Position numbers and translations under genes: made by a program
In this document: positions 46,802-61,875 of the stretch, piece after piece
How positions within the stretch are numbered: position 1 is the stretch's first letter
Layout: each line of letters opens with the position of its first letter
The notes under the pieces: generated by a model
Told to the model about the DNA's origin: nothing
The model's database searches: none
What the model saw: the letters and a program-made list of their open reading frames with translations, nothing else
Origin: Lineus longissimus
Taxonomy: Eukaryota > Nemertea > Pilidiophora > Heteronemertea > Lineidae
DNA length: 64,000 nucleotides
Direction: 5' to 3'
NCBI RefSeq assembly: GCF_910592395.1
Contig: NC_088322.1
Coordinates: 13,449,431-13,513,430 of the forward strand

Positions 46802-47172
46802 AATAGCATTCCGCGATGATGAGGTCACTGCAGCTGCTGCCCTCTATTTCCCCATCGCTGAATTACAGGCAATGTCGGACAAACATGCGGTTTCGTAATG
46901 GATTCAGGCTTTCTAACTGGGGCAGTTAGATTCAATCTGGCACATGTCCGAGTGTTGGAAATACTACATAATTGTTCTGAATATTTCTCCCTCTGACTCT
47001 ATTGTATCATTCATGCTAAAAACAATGCAGGGTCAAAGATAATTGACTTTGAAATAAGCTCAAATGCGTAGAAAAAAGTGTCGATGTCCGACTGTCACGG
47101 GACTAAAACGTCATCAATATCTTATGCAAATGACCTTGTGAGCTATAAATAGTAACTTCGCGGAATGCTATT
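46802..47172 (-). mobile_element. MITE copy 3, inverted, 371 bp
   Basis: The same family as 25829-26191 and 30447-30817, in the opposite orientation, with the same AATAGCATTCCGCG termini. Its CRE-like and E-box motifs are mutated (gaggtcac, cacggga), unlike the other two copies. Confidence 0.88.
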
Positions 47173-50100
47173 GCAAAAAACGATTTATTAGAAATGTTAT
47201 TGAAAGACTCTGGTGTTGCAAACCAAAATGGCTAACCAAACCGGTCTCAGATCGACAAAACTAGTAAGAAAACGTGTATGTTAACCTATCCTAGGCAACT
47301 CTATACGAGCTTTTAATTTCCGCCTTCTTGGCACTTTTGCCCTGTTGTCTGCCCGAGTTTAAACAACTGTTGAGGACGTTACTTATTGAAAATGTTGATT
47401 TGTTGATTTGAACGTTTCAAGACTTAATAATGAGACGTTGCCAGCAATATCTTCATTAAATGTACACTTGAAAAAACGGAGATTCCCAATATATACTTGA
47501 ACAATAAGCGATATATCCATCACCGCATGCATAGACCAATTAAACGACTCTCAAGTGTGTGATGGGAGTTTAATAATGTTTTGATGGTGTTGGAATGTTT
47601 GCATCGAACTCTTAAGCTTGGTATTTTGTGTAGTCCTGGAAATTCTGATGAGGGGGAAATAGCAATGGACCTTAAGCAATCGTTTCGACACACAAATAGG
47701 CCCCGAGATCGCCAATCCCTTTTTAACGAGCTCTGTTATGAGAGAGTTCTAGAGCGCCAGGAATCCTTGACCCTCAATGTATTGACGTTGCTCAGCTTCC
47801 AGAAAACTCGCGTCAGTTTGAGGCAATGTCGCTGGAAGTTCAGTGTGGGAATCTTTGGCACGGTGTGAATTTTGTCGGAATTTCGATACCTGACTGATTC
47901 GTTACCTTATCGACACGTATCTCTAAGCAAGGGGAGAGTTGAAGAGGCCACACGATCCGCTTCGATACATTCTCTGTCTGGGTTCGGAGAAGGGAGAAGC
48001 AATGCCATCTGGATCTTTCACAGATTCTTACATCGCTCGGCCGAATAATGAGCGAGGCTCAGCGTTGGGTATGAAGATACCTCAGGATATCTTGCAGTTT
48101 TGTAAGGAATGCTATAACTCAACCATGAAGCTGTAACTTTGGGTCTGAACAAAGTGTCTGGGCGAAATCCTTCAAGGTATATGTACTCATTGGCCCCGAC
48201 TCAGGTCAACTCTGTAAACATTTTGACCCTGGATGTAGCTAACTCAAGGTGTAGATCCTTACGATGAGTATACAACCCGGGGCATGCAATAACTTTGGGA
48301 GTTTTGGCAGATGCAATTTGGAATAACTCCACCATAAAGCTTCTATCTAACTCTTGCCTCAATGCCAACACAAATACACTACCACGTGTGGATGCGGGTT
48401 CGAATCATTTGGATGAGAAATATGAAAGCGTTGCTTCTCCCAGAAGAATGCATCGAATCGGAACCGGACACCATCTTGGATTGCAACAGAGCGTGGTAGA
48501 AAGATGAACACGGCGATGCATGTACACTCTAGTGTGTTTTCTACAAGGAAAATATGAGTGAGTTCATCAGCAATGAATCATAGTTGGAAACACTACATTT
48601 TGCGATGCGAGGCTGTCCGATCCTTGCGGCAAATATCTACGGCTTTTCCGTCGCTTTCAAAACCTATTGTTCTGGGAGGGCGGGACCCAGACTACGAGTC
48701 TGGCTGTACTAGTCATGGATGAAACCACATAGAAAATGTACTGAAGAGTCATTTAACGAAATAATAGCACGGTTATTGATTCTTAGTTAAGGATAATGGT
48801 AAGGTAGTCCATCATGGTGTTTGCGTTGGCTAAACGAATTATGCTTTTTTTCATTCGCACAGAATGTCATCTCCTGACGTACGTAATGGGTTTTTTTTTC
48901 ATTCAGGCAATTATTTTTATGATGTTTGTTTGATAAATGAGTTTACTTTACCTGAATCAGGGCCCACACTTTCATTGTAATATGCCAACAGATGGTTTAG
49001 ACATGTGACGGCGGCCTTTAAAAATGTGCGTACGCATACAAATGTACAATGTGTGTCGATAGAACATTTTAACTGTGTTATGTGCATAATTACCGTTGTT
49101 TACATGTATATATGTCACTGTCTACATACATGGAAAAGTGTACTTCGAAAATGACTCACTTAAATGAAATAGACCTTAATGACCTAGGCCGTTTGTTCAT
49201 GGTGGGCATTTTCCTTTGGCTCGGGGAATAGCAACAAATGTTGCCTACGTGCAATTATCATGCTGGCAATTTCGCTGAAACTTGGCATGTAGATCAGTCT
49301 ACACAGCGGCATTGCTGAAATTCAAATTTAGTACGTACATTTTTTTACTTATAAACAATTTTTCATTGGGAAATTTCAAACTCGAGCTCAATTTTCATTT
49401 GGCGACTAACGCGATAGACCTTTAAAATATCGACGCTATTGTCACAGTTGAATCAAACTTAGTATCGAACAATTCCATTAATTACCAGAACGAATTGTAG
49501 GCCTACAGTGTCGAGTAGAATCGAAATAAGGTTGGCGAAAGTCGCGATGATAAACCGCGATAGTGAAAACATACCTCCATCTAGCGTTTCCAACTAAACC
49601 AACAACAATAATTATGGCAGCGTAATAACACCTTATTACCAGTGCCTTTTTATGAAGCCACATTGAATAAGAATTTTAGAATCAAGGATAGGATTGTATC
49701 AATTGCGTCAATAATCCTTTAAGTACCCACGCCGGGCTCTCCGGTAAACCGCGGGTGGAGTCTGTCGGCTGTACGTCACACCAGTTTTCGACGTACGAGA
49801 TTCCGTCAAGGCGCGAAAGTCCTCGATCAGTACGTTTGTATAAAAAGGAAATTTAAGATTTGATAACGGCTTTCTGATTATACCGCATTGAAACGCCCAC
49901 TTCACAGACTGCTCTAATTCAAGATAAAACCATATCAAAGAGGGACTCTCCTAGTCCGAATTTCAAGAATCAAGGTAGATGTAATTGAAATCGAAGGCGA
50001 TTATTATCACTTCTCTTCCAGTAATTTAAGATTTTCCCAGGGTCGAGGTGGTAAGTGCCCGATGTAAGTTGATTTCAACGAAAGTCATCAGGTTTCGCAA

Positions 50101-53100
50101 GCGCTACGAAGGGCTGGGAACGACGAAGCACAGAGTATGTTAATGTATTTCTTCGACCACTTTTTTAATTATCCAGCTTTACATGCGGTCTCCGAGGTTT
50201 CCAAGCCATAAACCATCACTCGGTTTGGTCGGAAACCTCATAGATCACACTCGTGTGGTTTTGTGTAATAGCGAATTTTCCATATGGATTTTTAATGGAA
50301 ATGTTTGCCTGTGAGACCGGGCTTTATAAAATGACTTTTGTTAGCCGAATGGTACAGATGGTTTTCGTCAGATTCGTTAAAACGAAGTAACTATGTCTTT
50401 CCTCAGGGAATTTCTTCCAGACTTCTGAGTGACAATGAGCGTCTGCGCTTTCAGACAGCAGCCATGCATTAAGATCGAAATGTGATTTTATATAAAGGTC
50501 AAACGATGTTCAGCGAGACAGTCATGACAGTGAGATTCTTGAGTGAGTGCTCCTTTGACAGCCACGGAAGATTGATGCACTTTACCCGCCAGATTAGGAT
50601 GGATGTCACGTTCGCTGGATGGTCTCATTCGTTGACTTAAACTCTTCATTTTCTCACACTGAGGCTGCGACCTGCGTTGCCAGCGTTGAAACAAGTTCTG
50701 CTGACTTCGTATTATGTGTGATTATTGGGGATAATAGGCCTAAAGATGCTGCATTCTCTTTTGGATCTCAGCTTCACATATCAGAGAAACCATGTTTAAA
50801 AAGTTAAACAGTGAGACGAAATAGAATCAAACCCTACATCAGGGTATTTCACCATAGGCAGCGTTCTGCAACTTTGGACAAAAAAGTGCTGCGAGTTTGG
50901 ATCACCAATTGCGACCTTCTATAATTTGGACCACAGATCTTCCACTAGATGAAAGTAAAGAGATAAACCACTGGACGAACTTTGAAAGCAAAACTAGATA
51001 TACCACTGGAAGAAACGACTCGTGTCATGGACGATTGCCAACTTAATGCCCAAGAGACTTGACAATACAGAATTAGAAATGACCAAATCTTCACCATCAG
51101 TTGTTCAAAATCCGGGCCAAATCGCACTCATCCTATGTTACGTTGATCTGATGGCTTCCAAGAATGCAAATTTAGCCCATATACCCGTTGGAATTGTCAG
51201 GCTGATTACCTCATCCCAAATTAACAAAATGTTTATTTTCTTTGGTTGTTTTCAATGTACATGTATTTTGGCGCAATTTCCGCTTGTTTTCCAGAGTGGG
51301 GGATTGACATGTTGAATGAGATTATTATATGATTGTCGAACAAATACTGCACTTTGAAAAGTATAGGGCCTGATTAACATGGCCTTGGCATCACTTTACC
51401 GGTTTCAGCTCAGTAACACTTTGGAATGATAAGGCTTGCCTATAATGTTCCGCTTTCATTGCTCATAATCCGATTATTGAAACTTAAAAATTTGATAAAA
51501 AATGTTGTCGAACGTACGTCACCTGGTAACGTTAGCGCTTTGGGTGATACGTGTAGTGCCGCTATTTCTGCGTGTCCTTTACAAGGTCAAATTATCGACG
51601 AATTAAGCGTTCGAAAGGAATAATTTACATGATAAATGCTTAACTTTTATATGTTTGCCGATGTATGCAGGTTGGCCTACACGTACATGTGACACTGTAT
51701 AAATGATGGCCATGGTAAACCCAATGTTGACAGTAAACCATCTGGAATCATGCATCCTTAAACGATGATATGGTTTCCTGTAATATTGGTGCATTCCTAC
51801 ATAGACATATATAAAATGATAATTTCGTCATAAAATTGGGAAGTAATAAAAAACTAACAACATGAATATGATGTCAAATTAACTTTTACAGGCAGTATAT
51901 TAAACGCTCACCAGTATTTTGTACGCAAACTATGTCCAACTCTCCACGAACATTATCCAGTATCCAGCCTCCGGGCTTAATATTCGTCACAAATCTGATT
52001 ATCAACCGCGTCTGGAAGCTTCATTCGATTTTGTGAAAAATCCAATAGAGATATCTGTATCACCGCCTCAGACAGTCAAAATCGATACAAACTTAATTAA
52101 TTTGGCTACTTGTTATCTTCAATGCAATCTCTAATGACAGGGGATAGAACATCTCGCCATAGACTGAAAGAGATCATCGTTATTTGCTAGCTTCAAGGGA
52201 AAAATCCAAACAATATGCTTTCGCAAAGCTCATCGGACATTGGAAACATTAGGCCTACTGTGATATGTATTTAAGTGTATAAGTAACCATCGAAGGAAGT
52301 ACGGCAAACCCCCATCCACCCCACCCCCGAAAGAGACAGAATAAAGAGCAATAACGGCCGTATGTAGCGGGAGCAGGGGGGCAACTGCCTCCCAAGACGT
52401 TGCCGAAAAATCTGTTTTTTCAGGCAGTTTTGTGCCCTTTTTGGACGAAAAATGGTGCTCTGCTCCCCCCTCCCCTCCGAACCAATACGTTTGGTACGGC
52501 CCTGACCTTCACCTTGGCTGGGCCTATAAACCTGAGACGCACTTCATAAAATGCTCAACTCCAATGGGTAAACACGTCATGAGGTATAGAGAATCTGTAA
52601 CAAGAAAAATACGATAAACTCACCCAAAATTGAAGTCCTATATCAAAAATGACAAATTCAATCAAATCCACCAATTCTATAGCCCTAAAATATCAAATTA
52701 AAACCATTAATTCCACACACGATGCTAGTATCAGGCTTGAAATTCTATCCAGCTCGATTGACTGAACTAATCCAGTTTGCAACTGCTGTACGAATGTCAC
52801 ATAACCTCGAGCCCGCTTGCTTCTGCCCGTATAACTTCGTTTTGAACCCGTAATTAGACGAGTTCGACTAATTTGCAATGACACGCAAGTGAGCGCATTT
52901 ATCGTGAACAGTTCATCGCAGGGCGAAATCACACAAAGGAGTGTCTAGTGACGTTATGATCCGTTTTCAAAGAAGGCCTATTCTACACTTCGAAGTAGGC
53001 CTTTAAACTAAAATTGATTAGATATCGATCTTCATTGTTAGTCTTTTCCCGGAAAAGTATGTTGTGGGAGTTGCGACGGTCGTTAAATGATGAATTGCAG

Positions 53101-56100
53101 CAACGCAGACTACATGTATATTACATATCTGAACATAAGAGTTTTGCATGGCGTTTACCGCACAGGGCCTTGGTCCATAGGAAAGCCCAAGGGAGTGAAA
53201 CGCCGAAGGAGAGACACGCTTGGGCAGACATTCCGTTGTGTGATGTTTCTCTCTCAAAGGTCGAAGAAAGATTGTATTGCTGTTGCCGCCGCCACACGTA
53301 ATTGCCCGCTACGTCCTTTCCCACTTACCTTGCAGTTAAAAGAATGAAGGCCTATATAGCTTAATACACGGTTTATTGTCTTTAGACAAAGCCCGCTCGC
53401 ACCGAGGCCTAAATTCCCATTGTTCAACAGTCTTATCAAAGGGTCGCCAGGGCCAACCTTGATAACGTCGAACACCACGAGACACCTTTCAGGGTGATCG
53501 ATAAGCCTGGATCGGCAATGGCAAATGAACGTGTCATGGACGTTGTATGCGAAGTTGGCTACGACAACAACCAAAGGCAATTTTGTTGCCGGCAATAATT
53601 TGTTGATTCAAAATCGTTTCATTTCCTGTGATCACGTTTCCATTGGTATGAGTAGATAAATGCGTGTAATTAATTACGATTTGCGCGCTAAATGAATGGA
53701 TCTGTGCAAATAAATTGTGCTCCTTTAGGAATAATATTTGGCGAGTGTTGTAGCGAAGAATTCGTTACATTCGCTATATACATGTACAGTCTAGCTCTTA
53801 TAACAAGACCAGAATCCACTGAAATTATGTTCCCTTTCGTTTACCTCATCATGAGATATTATATGGCTGACATGATGGTGGTCTAATGAAAATACATGTA
53901 TTAATGCCAATTATGACCAAATTATTTCAATGGGTTTCCGCTCGGGCAATCCGTCTGAAAACTGGTGCAAATCGGTGCAAACTGGCGATTGAAATAGTGG
54001 GTTTGGTGAGTGCAGCAGCAATATCGCCCAGGCAACTGACAGATTGAAATACATGCATTATGAATATTTGAAATGAAACTCTTATCGAGGCAACGAGAAC
54101 GGAACAAATTTTGTAACCAAAACCTAAGATATATAGGCCTACTTGATTGATAAAACCTGATCTCCCTTGAATCTCGAAGAAGCTGGCCAAATCAACTTAG
54201 TACTCAATTTGATCCACTTAAATGACTTCTACTATTACCACCGACTTCTATTCGTATATATACTTGTACATGTAAGTCAGAATGAACTGCTGGTCAGTGC
54301 TATTACGGAACAGAAACCGGGGCAACTCGACCCAAACTTGAAAAACGATCTGTTGAATTCGCCGGGGGAATTCGAGAGCAGCTTGACCCAATCTTCTGTG
54401 CCACGATGGCAATGTGACAAGTGAGTTTGTTGAGTGCAGTAGCTGACGTTGAAATATTTTGCTATAAAGTAAGTCCGTGTCGTTGAGGATGATTCGAAGT
54501 ATTGCACTCTGATGCCTAGATGGATGGTGGTTGAAAATATGTCAAGACAATGGCTTTCAGCCCTTAACAGTTAGGAAGGGATTAAGATTATTGCTACTAA
54601 TAAATCCAAAGGACGGTAACCCGATTCGACACTCGATACTGTCGCGGGGCCACATGTGTCATTGCCTTGCTCACAAAGTTTGAGTGCGAACAGCTTGCCT
54701 ATAAATGGAAACTTCAGTCTCGGATTGCGGTACCGGATCCTCCACTCGACAGAGGAAGCGAGCAGCGACGACCCATTCCCGGGGTCACCTCATACGTCAT
54801 ACCAGTTCAATGCAGATCACGAGATATGACAAAAAACATTCATTAGTCCCAAGTACCATCAGGGGTTAAATGCCATTCCTCATACCATGAAAGAGGCTGC
54901 ATCCACGTAGGCCTTCCCATAAGGCCAACTACTGTTAGCACAAGGCACCCCTCCTTCCGCCCGCTCTGCAGTGAGATATCTTAGCATCTAAAGATTTTAA
55001 AAAACTATTCCTCCCCTATAGTAAACAGCCAGAGCGAAGCCTTACATCAATTATCCTCTCAAATTGAAATTATACACAGCAGAGCCAACAGATAACAGGA
55101 GACGACGTGACTACCGTGATGCATTCATTCAACGACAAATCAACTCCCAAGTCAGACAAACAAAATCCCAAGCTGACTTATTTCAGCCATTAAAATCATT
55201 GCACTCGCATTTGGCAGATAAACAGCCATGAGATATGGTAAATAGCTCCCATTGATGTAATTCAAAGGCGCGACGTACATGAGAATGGTCATACGCATGC
55301 GCAAGTGTAATCGTCAGTTCCGCTGAAGCATGAAGTTCAATTTCTGCTCGTTGAGTCGTCCGTCAATTAATTACCTTGCTGTCAGTCTAAGATGGCTGAT
55401 TAGCCTGTACATTTCATATGGTCTTCTGTACAATTTGTACTTGCAACCGAATTGGACCTGAGATGAGATTATTTCCTGCACCCGTTACGAGACTGATAAA
55501 AGAGAACTTTATGACGAAATAATGATTTTTTCGAGAAATTGCTTGACTGTATAGAATGTTGCATGAAAAATCATCGGCTGATTGATTACTTTTGCTATTT
55601 AACAAGGCAGAATGTGCATGTGCTGTTCAAACACCGCTGACAGATGTGATAAAGATTTTTTATAAAACCTTACTCTTAGATAAAACAATCTCGGTACTGA
55701 GCAACACTCGAATGCACATATAACCTTACACAAAACCTCGTTATTGATGATATGGCCGTTACTGTGTATACACTTTAACCAGTCTGTGTTGCATTACTTC
55801 AAGTGCCATGTAAAGGCACTTTAAAAACATGGTTGAATTTTGAATGATACTGCGAGCGTTATTTGAGATGAAATCTCGCCCAGGCTGGATTTTAGAAGCA
55901 CTTTGTTGTTGAATTATTAACAACTGTTTTGAAATTTTCTGATGTTTGCTTTGATGCTATTTCTCTTGTATAAGGTAGGTACGTGTACGTTTCGAGCTGT
56001 CCTGAAGGGAGTTTCTAACTGTTGCTGCCAAGTCTAAGTTTGCTGCCTCTTTGCTTGCCGTCACTTTGCGGAAATGTGGCTAAAGATCACCCCCTTGAAG

Positions 56101-57910
56101 TGCTGCGCAACTGTTCAGTAACTGATTAAGTTTCGTATTGCCTTGAGGACTAAACTTACTCTGTTGTGATCAGCTCAGCTTTCGAGGTTAACTCTGGGAG
56201 GTGACCGACTATTCATCGACCGATCACTCACTCCGTCAGTGAAAACAAAATTGAATTGCTCATGTAGTGAGGACACACGTTTGAATGGAGAATATATACC
56301 ATAAAGCAGGTTGTACTTCGTCAGCTCATATGAATTGGTAATCAGAATCATGGCTTCTGTCGTCGAATTCTGGACTGCCATCTTCAATCGCTGAATCCTC
56401 CGACTTTCTCTCCATTGGTGTTAGATTCCTTCACACCAGTACATTGCTACTATTGAGTGATGTTACAGTTCAAAATGACAGTAAATAAGAAGAAGTTTGC
56501 GTTTCAAAAAGGTTCATTTCAAATATTTATGCAATCAAAACAGGACAGAGATCCTTTTTGGGAAAATGGTGGAATTGGGATTTTGCATAGAATACAGACA
56601 CCGTTCAAACTAACTCGTCAGTTATTTGCACTTTAACTGCATTACTGCAAGAATTTGCCGTTATTCATACAAAAACCGATATATATGTCCAACGATTTAC
56701 AGAATCGTGTTAAAAGCCGGAACCCTTCGAATTGAAGTGTTGCTATCCGAAGAAGAGAAATCTAAATTTATGGGATTCATCTCCGAGCTGTATATAGAAA
56801 GAAGACATTGATTCCTTTTTCGTTGTGGCGTCGAATGTGGACAGTATAATTTCAGATCTTCCCACCACCTTTTGTTTAATTTACATGTGCATGCATGAGG
56901 ATAAATCGGCCCCTTGCCCAAAAGGCATTTTTTCAAAAGAGGATTTTACCGAAAATCTCACTCAATGGCACCATGGATTTGCTCATTAATGTCGACATTT
57001 TCATCGTTTAGCAAAACCTAGTCGGCATATTAATCCCATATTTTGAAGATAATTAACTATCCACTGGGTAAGGTTACTAGATTATTCTGCAGTCTATATT
57101 GCATATGAAATGTTGCCTATACAGAGTTTGTAAACAGAGTTTGCTCAAAGGTGTACCATTAATCAGCTTCTTTCGTCACAGCAATAGATTTCCAGCGCTT
57201 ATTTATCGCAAGCATACACATTCTTGATCCAACAAGGTCGTTGCTAATTAAGTGAAGAAGAAAACCAAACAGCGCTTGAATCGACGAATACGTGAGATGT
57301 TTCTGGGCGAATTCATATTTCTCCATGCGGCTACTTATTCCGACAGTATAATGCTCGTCAGCAGTTTAGATCTCCTTAAAGAGAATTTTGTGATATTTCC
57401 AGGAGGATGTTTTTGAACCTGATATACATGTACCAGTTCAGATGATAACTAAGATAAGAGAGAGATTCCTCGACCATTTACTCAAAGTTCGAAACCATCT
57501 CTTGTTTACCGTGGCTCTCCAACAACGTCTCGACAAGTGGGCTAACACACCTAATATCAGTTTTATCTGATTAATTTCACTTGGAGTTCCTCTTGGTTCT
57601 AATTTTTCTCGAAGGTAAGCCAACCGCTCGCTGGGATCCTCCGGGTACAGTTCGTATGATAACCTCACTTACGACGAATCTCAGCGAACAGTAAGGGGGC
57701 ATCTTAATTTGAGACTATTTCAACTTGGAGTAAGCCTCCGTATAATCCCCTCCCGGATATGTGAAGCAAATGTGTTAGGAAGGAATTCGTCTTAGTTTTG
57801 TAATCACGTTGATTCGCAGACGATGCAAGCTGTTGAGTTTATTTACAGCTACTATAAAACATGGCCGTCCCGGTTCACCAGCTGAATAATGGGAACCCAC
57901 TCGGTGCGAT
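47173..57910. other. Long gene-poor region
   Basis: About 10.7 kb in which I find no frame with a recognisable domain and no exon series. A minus-strand frame at 57438-57668 reads like coding sequence (LYPEDPSERLAYLREKLEP) and could be an isolated exon ending ACG|GTAAAC, but no partner exon or homologue is seen. A segment at 47767-47843 matches 26743-26830. Confidence 0.5.
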
Positions 57911-58110
57911 AGGGCCGTTAACACGAGAGCAGACCGATCCAGATTGATCGAGATCGGTCTAGATTGGTCTGCGATCAAAAGCGCACGAATGTGATTTGAA
58001 TTGGTTTGGCTGGGTTCGATGTACATGCATACTTCATTACGAGACTGACGTATTCTTGACGTTGTAAGCGATCTGGTCTGCTTTGGTTTGGTTTGGTGTA
58101 AGCGGCCCTT
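57911..58110. mobile_element. MITE with GGGCCGTTAACACGAG-type termini, about 200 bp
   Basis: The left end AGGGCCGTTAACACGAGAGC and right end ggtttggtgtaagcggccct are imperfect inverted repeats, and sub-terminal 'gcagaccgatc' and 'gatctggtctgc' also pair. No coding capacity. A target duplication was not resolved. Confidence 0.6.
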
Positions 58111-59328
58111 TTGGCTACGTGACACCGGCGTATACAAGTGTTGCATACAAAAAGGATAACGGAAGTGTGTAACGCCGGATTCATACGACATGTGAAGAGG
58201 TTAAAAACCACACAATTCATCGCCGGAGTATGAAATGTAGTCACTTTGGCAATAAAATGAAGTGTACACTGGTGTAAATAATAATGCCATTGAAGACGTC
58301 CAATCTTGCCAAAGCAAGGCTGTCACGCAAATAAACTGCTCATTATTTGTTAATCTCGAACAAACGAATGCGTGAAGCTGTGGTGGACCTCGTTCCGTTG
58401 CTGGAAATGCTTGTTTGATGGCTCTTCAGTGTTATCGTAACATGTCACAAGTTGATGTATACGGTGATAAGGAGTGGAGAGTTTGTTCTGAATAGTCTGG
58501 ATGAACATGAGTCCACTATAACTCCAACTTATGGCGGTCAAGGCCGAATAATTTACATCTCTTTAAGCCAAGGCATCCCCACTCTTCGCTCGCGCCCATA
58601 CTAAATTGGCAGTAAGGTTATATGGGGTGCACAGAGCGCGGAAGCGAATGACCGGAATCACTTCAACACCTCACTTTCGAGACCCAGAAAAGGTGATGTT
58701 CAATACTGAAACTAATGACCAACTCATCATATATTATTCTGATGGCGTACTTTTTGTCTTTCGAAAACTATCCGCCATCTTTACATTGCTTAACGTAGTT
58801 ATTTTAACAGTTGGCTCCAAAAAAACGTCCTCTGTCAATCATGAGAGTAGATTTTTTCACCGGACAGGTAGAATTCAGCAAATTGAATTAACCCATAATT
58901 AGCCTCCTGGCAATAAGCTAGTTTTCATTTCACTGGCACCCCAATGAGAGCATTACAAACCAAGGGAACACTATCCGTAATTTCGTTTCTACCGTTTCAT
59001 CATCAGTTTGTAGCCTGTCTAACATGTCTCAACCTTCTGCATTTTCGTAAATTTCTCCTTGTGATTTATGTTGTTTCATGATTAACAAGATATAGTAGAG
59101 ATGTGATCAGCGAGCTGTTAGGCAGATCACGCTTTCTTTTTAAAACAGAAATAAAATCTTCTCGCGTCAACACGGTCCCAACGGTATTGCTTGAGCACAT
59201 CCATGTCCGGATCGATTTCGAAGTGATGTGCAGAGTCTAATCAAATAGACCGAGAATCTCTTAAGGAGAATATTAAGGAGTGTGTTGAGCTGAATACTCA
59301 TTTTGTTTGGGAATTCAGGGACGCTGTT
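58111..59328. other. Intergenic, nothing supported
   Basis: The plus frame at 58606-58902 (98 codons) has no recognisable domain or supporting context. Confidence 0.45.
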
Positions 59329-59550
59329 GTTAAAGGGACACTATAGGTAGGGATGAGGGGGTTAAAATAGTGGTCATGTCACTAATATGCTAGGTTAGGG
59401 GACTGTATTGTGATTGGTTCAGTGATGAAGTCAGGGGTCTGTAGTTAAAGGGACACTATAGGTAGCTAGTGGGGTTTAGATTGGTGGTCATTGGTATCAT
59501 GGACTAATATGCACGGTTAAGGGATTGCACGTGTTAGTTCAGTGATGGAT
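59329..59550 (+). repeat. Two-copy tandem repeat, about 115 bp unit
   Basis: Two adjacent diverged copies begin with gttaaagggacactatagg (59329 and 59444) and share gtggtcat, actaatatgc, ggttaaggga-type words and ttcagtgatg in the same order. Confidence 0.7.
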
Positions 59551-61875
59551 ACTGTTCAAGTGAACAGATTCGATATACTATAAAGAGAGACCCCTATCGG
59601 AAACTTAGTGTAACGTAATCTGGCCTTCGTGGTCCTCGCCAATATTTTTCCTTTAAAAACACTGAACAAAACTTTAACTGATGAAACTATCCCTAAAATA
59701 GCGGACTTGATGTATAGGAGGAGTTGTAACTGTTGGTGCATGAGAACTGTTTGCAAACAAAATATCTCGTACCTCACAGGAAAAGTATGCGATTGCTTAG
59801 AAGTGTTGAGGTAGGATAATATATCTTGTAAAGGTACGTCGGTATAATGTAAACAGAATTAAGAAGTGTTAAAAACGACCACTACTGCCTTGAGAACCGG
59901 GTTACCAGTGTCGTGGTTACCTTTCTACGGTACCACACTCATAAAAATAACGGTTTTCTAGCTTTTGTAAACCTTTTAGGGTTTTACAGCCAACAAATAT
60001 ATGCACGGCCCGTGAGGATTTCCAGGGAAATAACACCGTCTTTAGGGGTTTTCATTTTTCTGAGAAACCTCTATGGGGGTACCATAATAGGCAGGCCCCA
60101 TGCCCCCAGGGCTAAGACTTCCTCACAACATTTGGCTTGGGACTGAACTCGTTGTTGATCGAGTTTTTTTTCATGTAATCACGCGAAAATCTAACTAATC
60201 ATCTATTCAATCAAACCAAGGTAGTTGGTTCTGGACCAGCCTGAAGCCTACTGAAGATCCCAAGGACCAAGTCAATAGACTACAGCAAGGGCCAAGTCAG
60301 CTACCCTAATGGGAAGAATAGAAGAGTGTTGGTAAGCCAAACCATTACCGTCCGGAAATAAAGAATTGTCTTATTGATAATCAGAAATAAGTAGAATCAC
60401 GAATAAGAAATAGGAAATAAGCAGGCAGCTTCATGTTGGTTCTGGGACCAACCCCAACTCTAACATATATACCGCGTACTTGATGATAACAACTTCTTTC
60501 ATTGACAAACTTACAGAAAACCTTTACTTAACACAAAAACATCTTCACTCGCGGCAAAATGAACTGCACTAAAGTTTTGTTACCGAAAAGAAATACTAAC
60601 TCACCTGAAGGCTTAACAGAATTGAATCAGTTGAATTCGAAGCAGCATGCAGGTTGGTTAAAATCAAGTCGATTCCGCTGGCAACGATGATGTTTTTGTT
60701 TCTCAAATATCCCTGAGAAAGTGTTCTTTATCAAAGTGCATGTACTGACAAAACGATGAATTTTACAATTCCCGTGCAAATTTGTGAATCGTTTGTGTTA
60801 CGTTGATCCGCTCCGTTCGGCGTTTGCAAATCTTAACATAGCATCCAGTTATTCCGGTGGTTTATATCAGTGTGAAAGTGTTACATTTATGACCTGGCCT
60901 CCAACTTGTATTTTCTAGGAAATTGGTATCACTGGTTTTAATATTCGACGTTGCCTCCAACTCGGAACTTGCCATTATCACAATAGCGAAACGAACTCAG
61001 ATTAACCTCAGGCGACCAAGAATTGCTCGGTTATTACTCCAATGACTCCTTTTCCCTGCAATTGTCCTTAAACAAAATATCCAATAGCAATTAATGTAAT
61101 TTCCCTTGTTGCTCGTACGAACCTATCTAACGCAGCCAGTGATTCAGACTCTCACGGTACACTGATATCTTTCTTCTGCCGTCTATCGAGAAAGCTCTTG
61201 CAGTAAATATGGCTCCGCTGCGCTTCCGCTTGAAACAACTCCGCGTGGGTTTTGTGTACCTTTCGCAGTAATGGGCTGATGGTGGTAGTCGTGTTGCCAT
61301 GCTTCGTGGAAGAATTCTGTGGGAGAGGGAGCGCCCATCACTCAAGTGATAGTTCCTAGACCTTTCTATTCCCGAAATCTTGGAATGACATTTTAGTCGT
61401 TTCCTGGTTTTGTCTTCTTGAGTGACACAGACCAGGATTTGCTGAGAGAAGTGTGGGGTCACACGACTTCAAAGATTTCTACGTTTGGTGTTTGGCCATG
61501 GTACAACATGAGTGGCATGTTAAAATCTATAACGAGAACCTAAGCTATGTATATGTATCTGTTGGGAGGGCTGTCAAATTTGTTGCATAGTGGATTTTAG
61601 CCGATAACACGCCGTTCCACCTAGTATAAGGTTGAAGTGCAGTTAATGCCATCTCACGCTATAATCCTGGAAGGAAATGAAAATGAAGTTAAAGTTCTAA
61701 TACAGCGCTTTCGTATTGTACAATTATAGTCTATACGACCTCAAAACGCTTATTCCATTCATTTCCCCCAACCTCACGAAGAAGCCTTCCGTAGAAACCA
61801 AGAAGCACACATTCCGCGCTCGGGCTACTCTTGACCATTTCGGACCAGTTGAAAGAACCGAGAACCCGCACTGGT
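59551..61875. other. Intergenic, nothing supported
   Basis: No domain-bearing frame. The minus frame at 61127-61462 (111 codons) is rich in Arg and Ser and has no recognised match or splice context. Confidence 0.45.
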
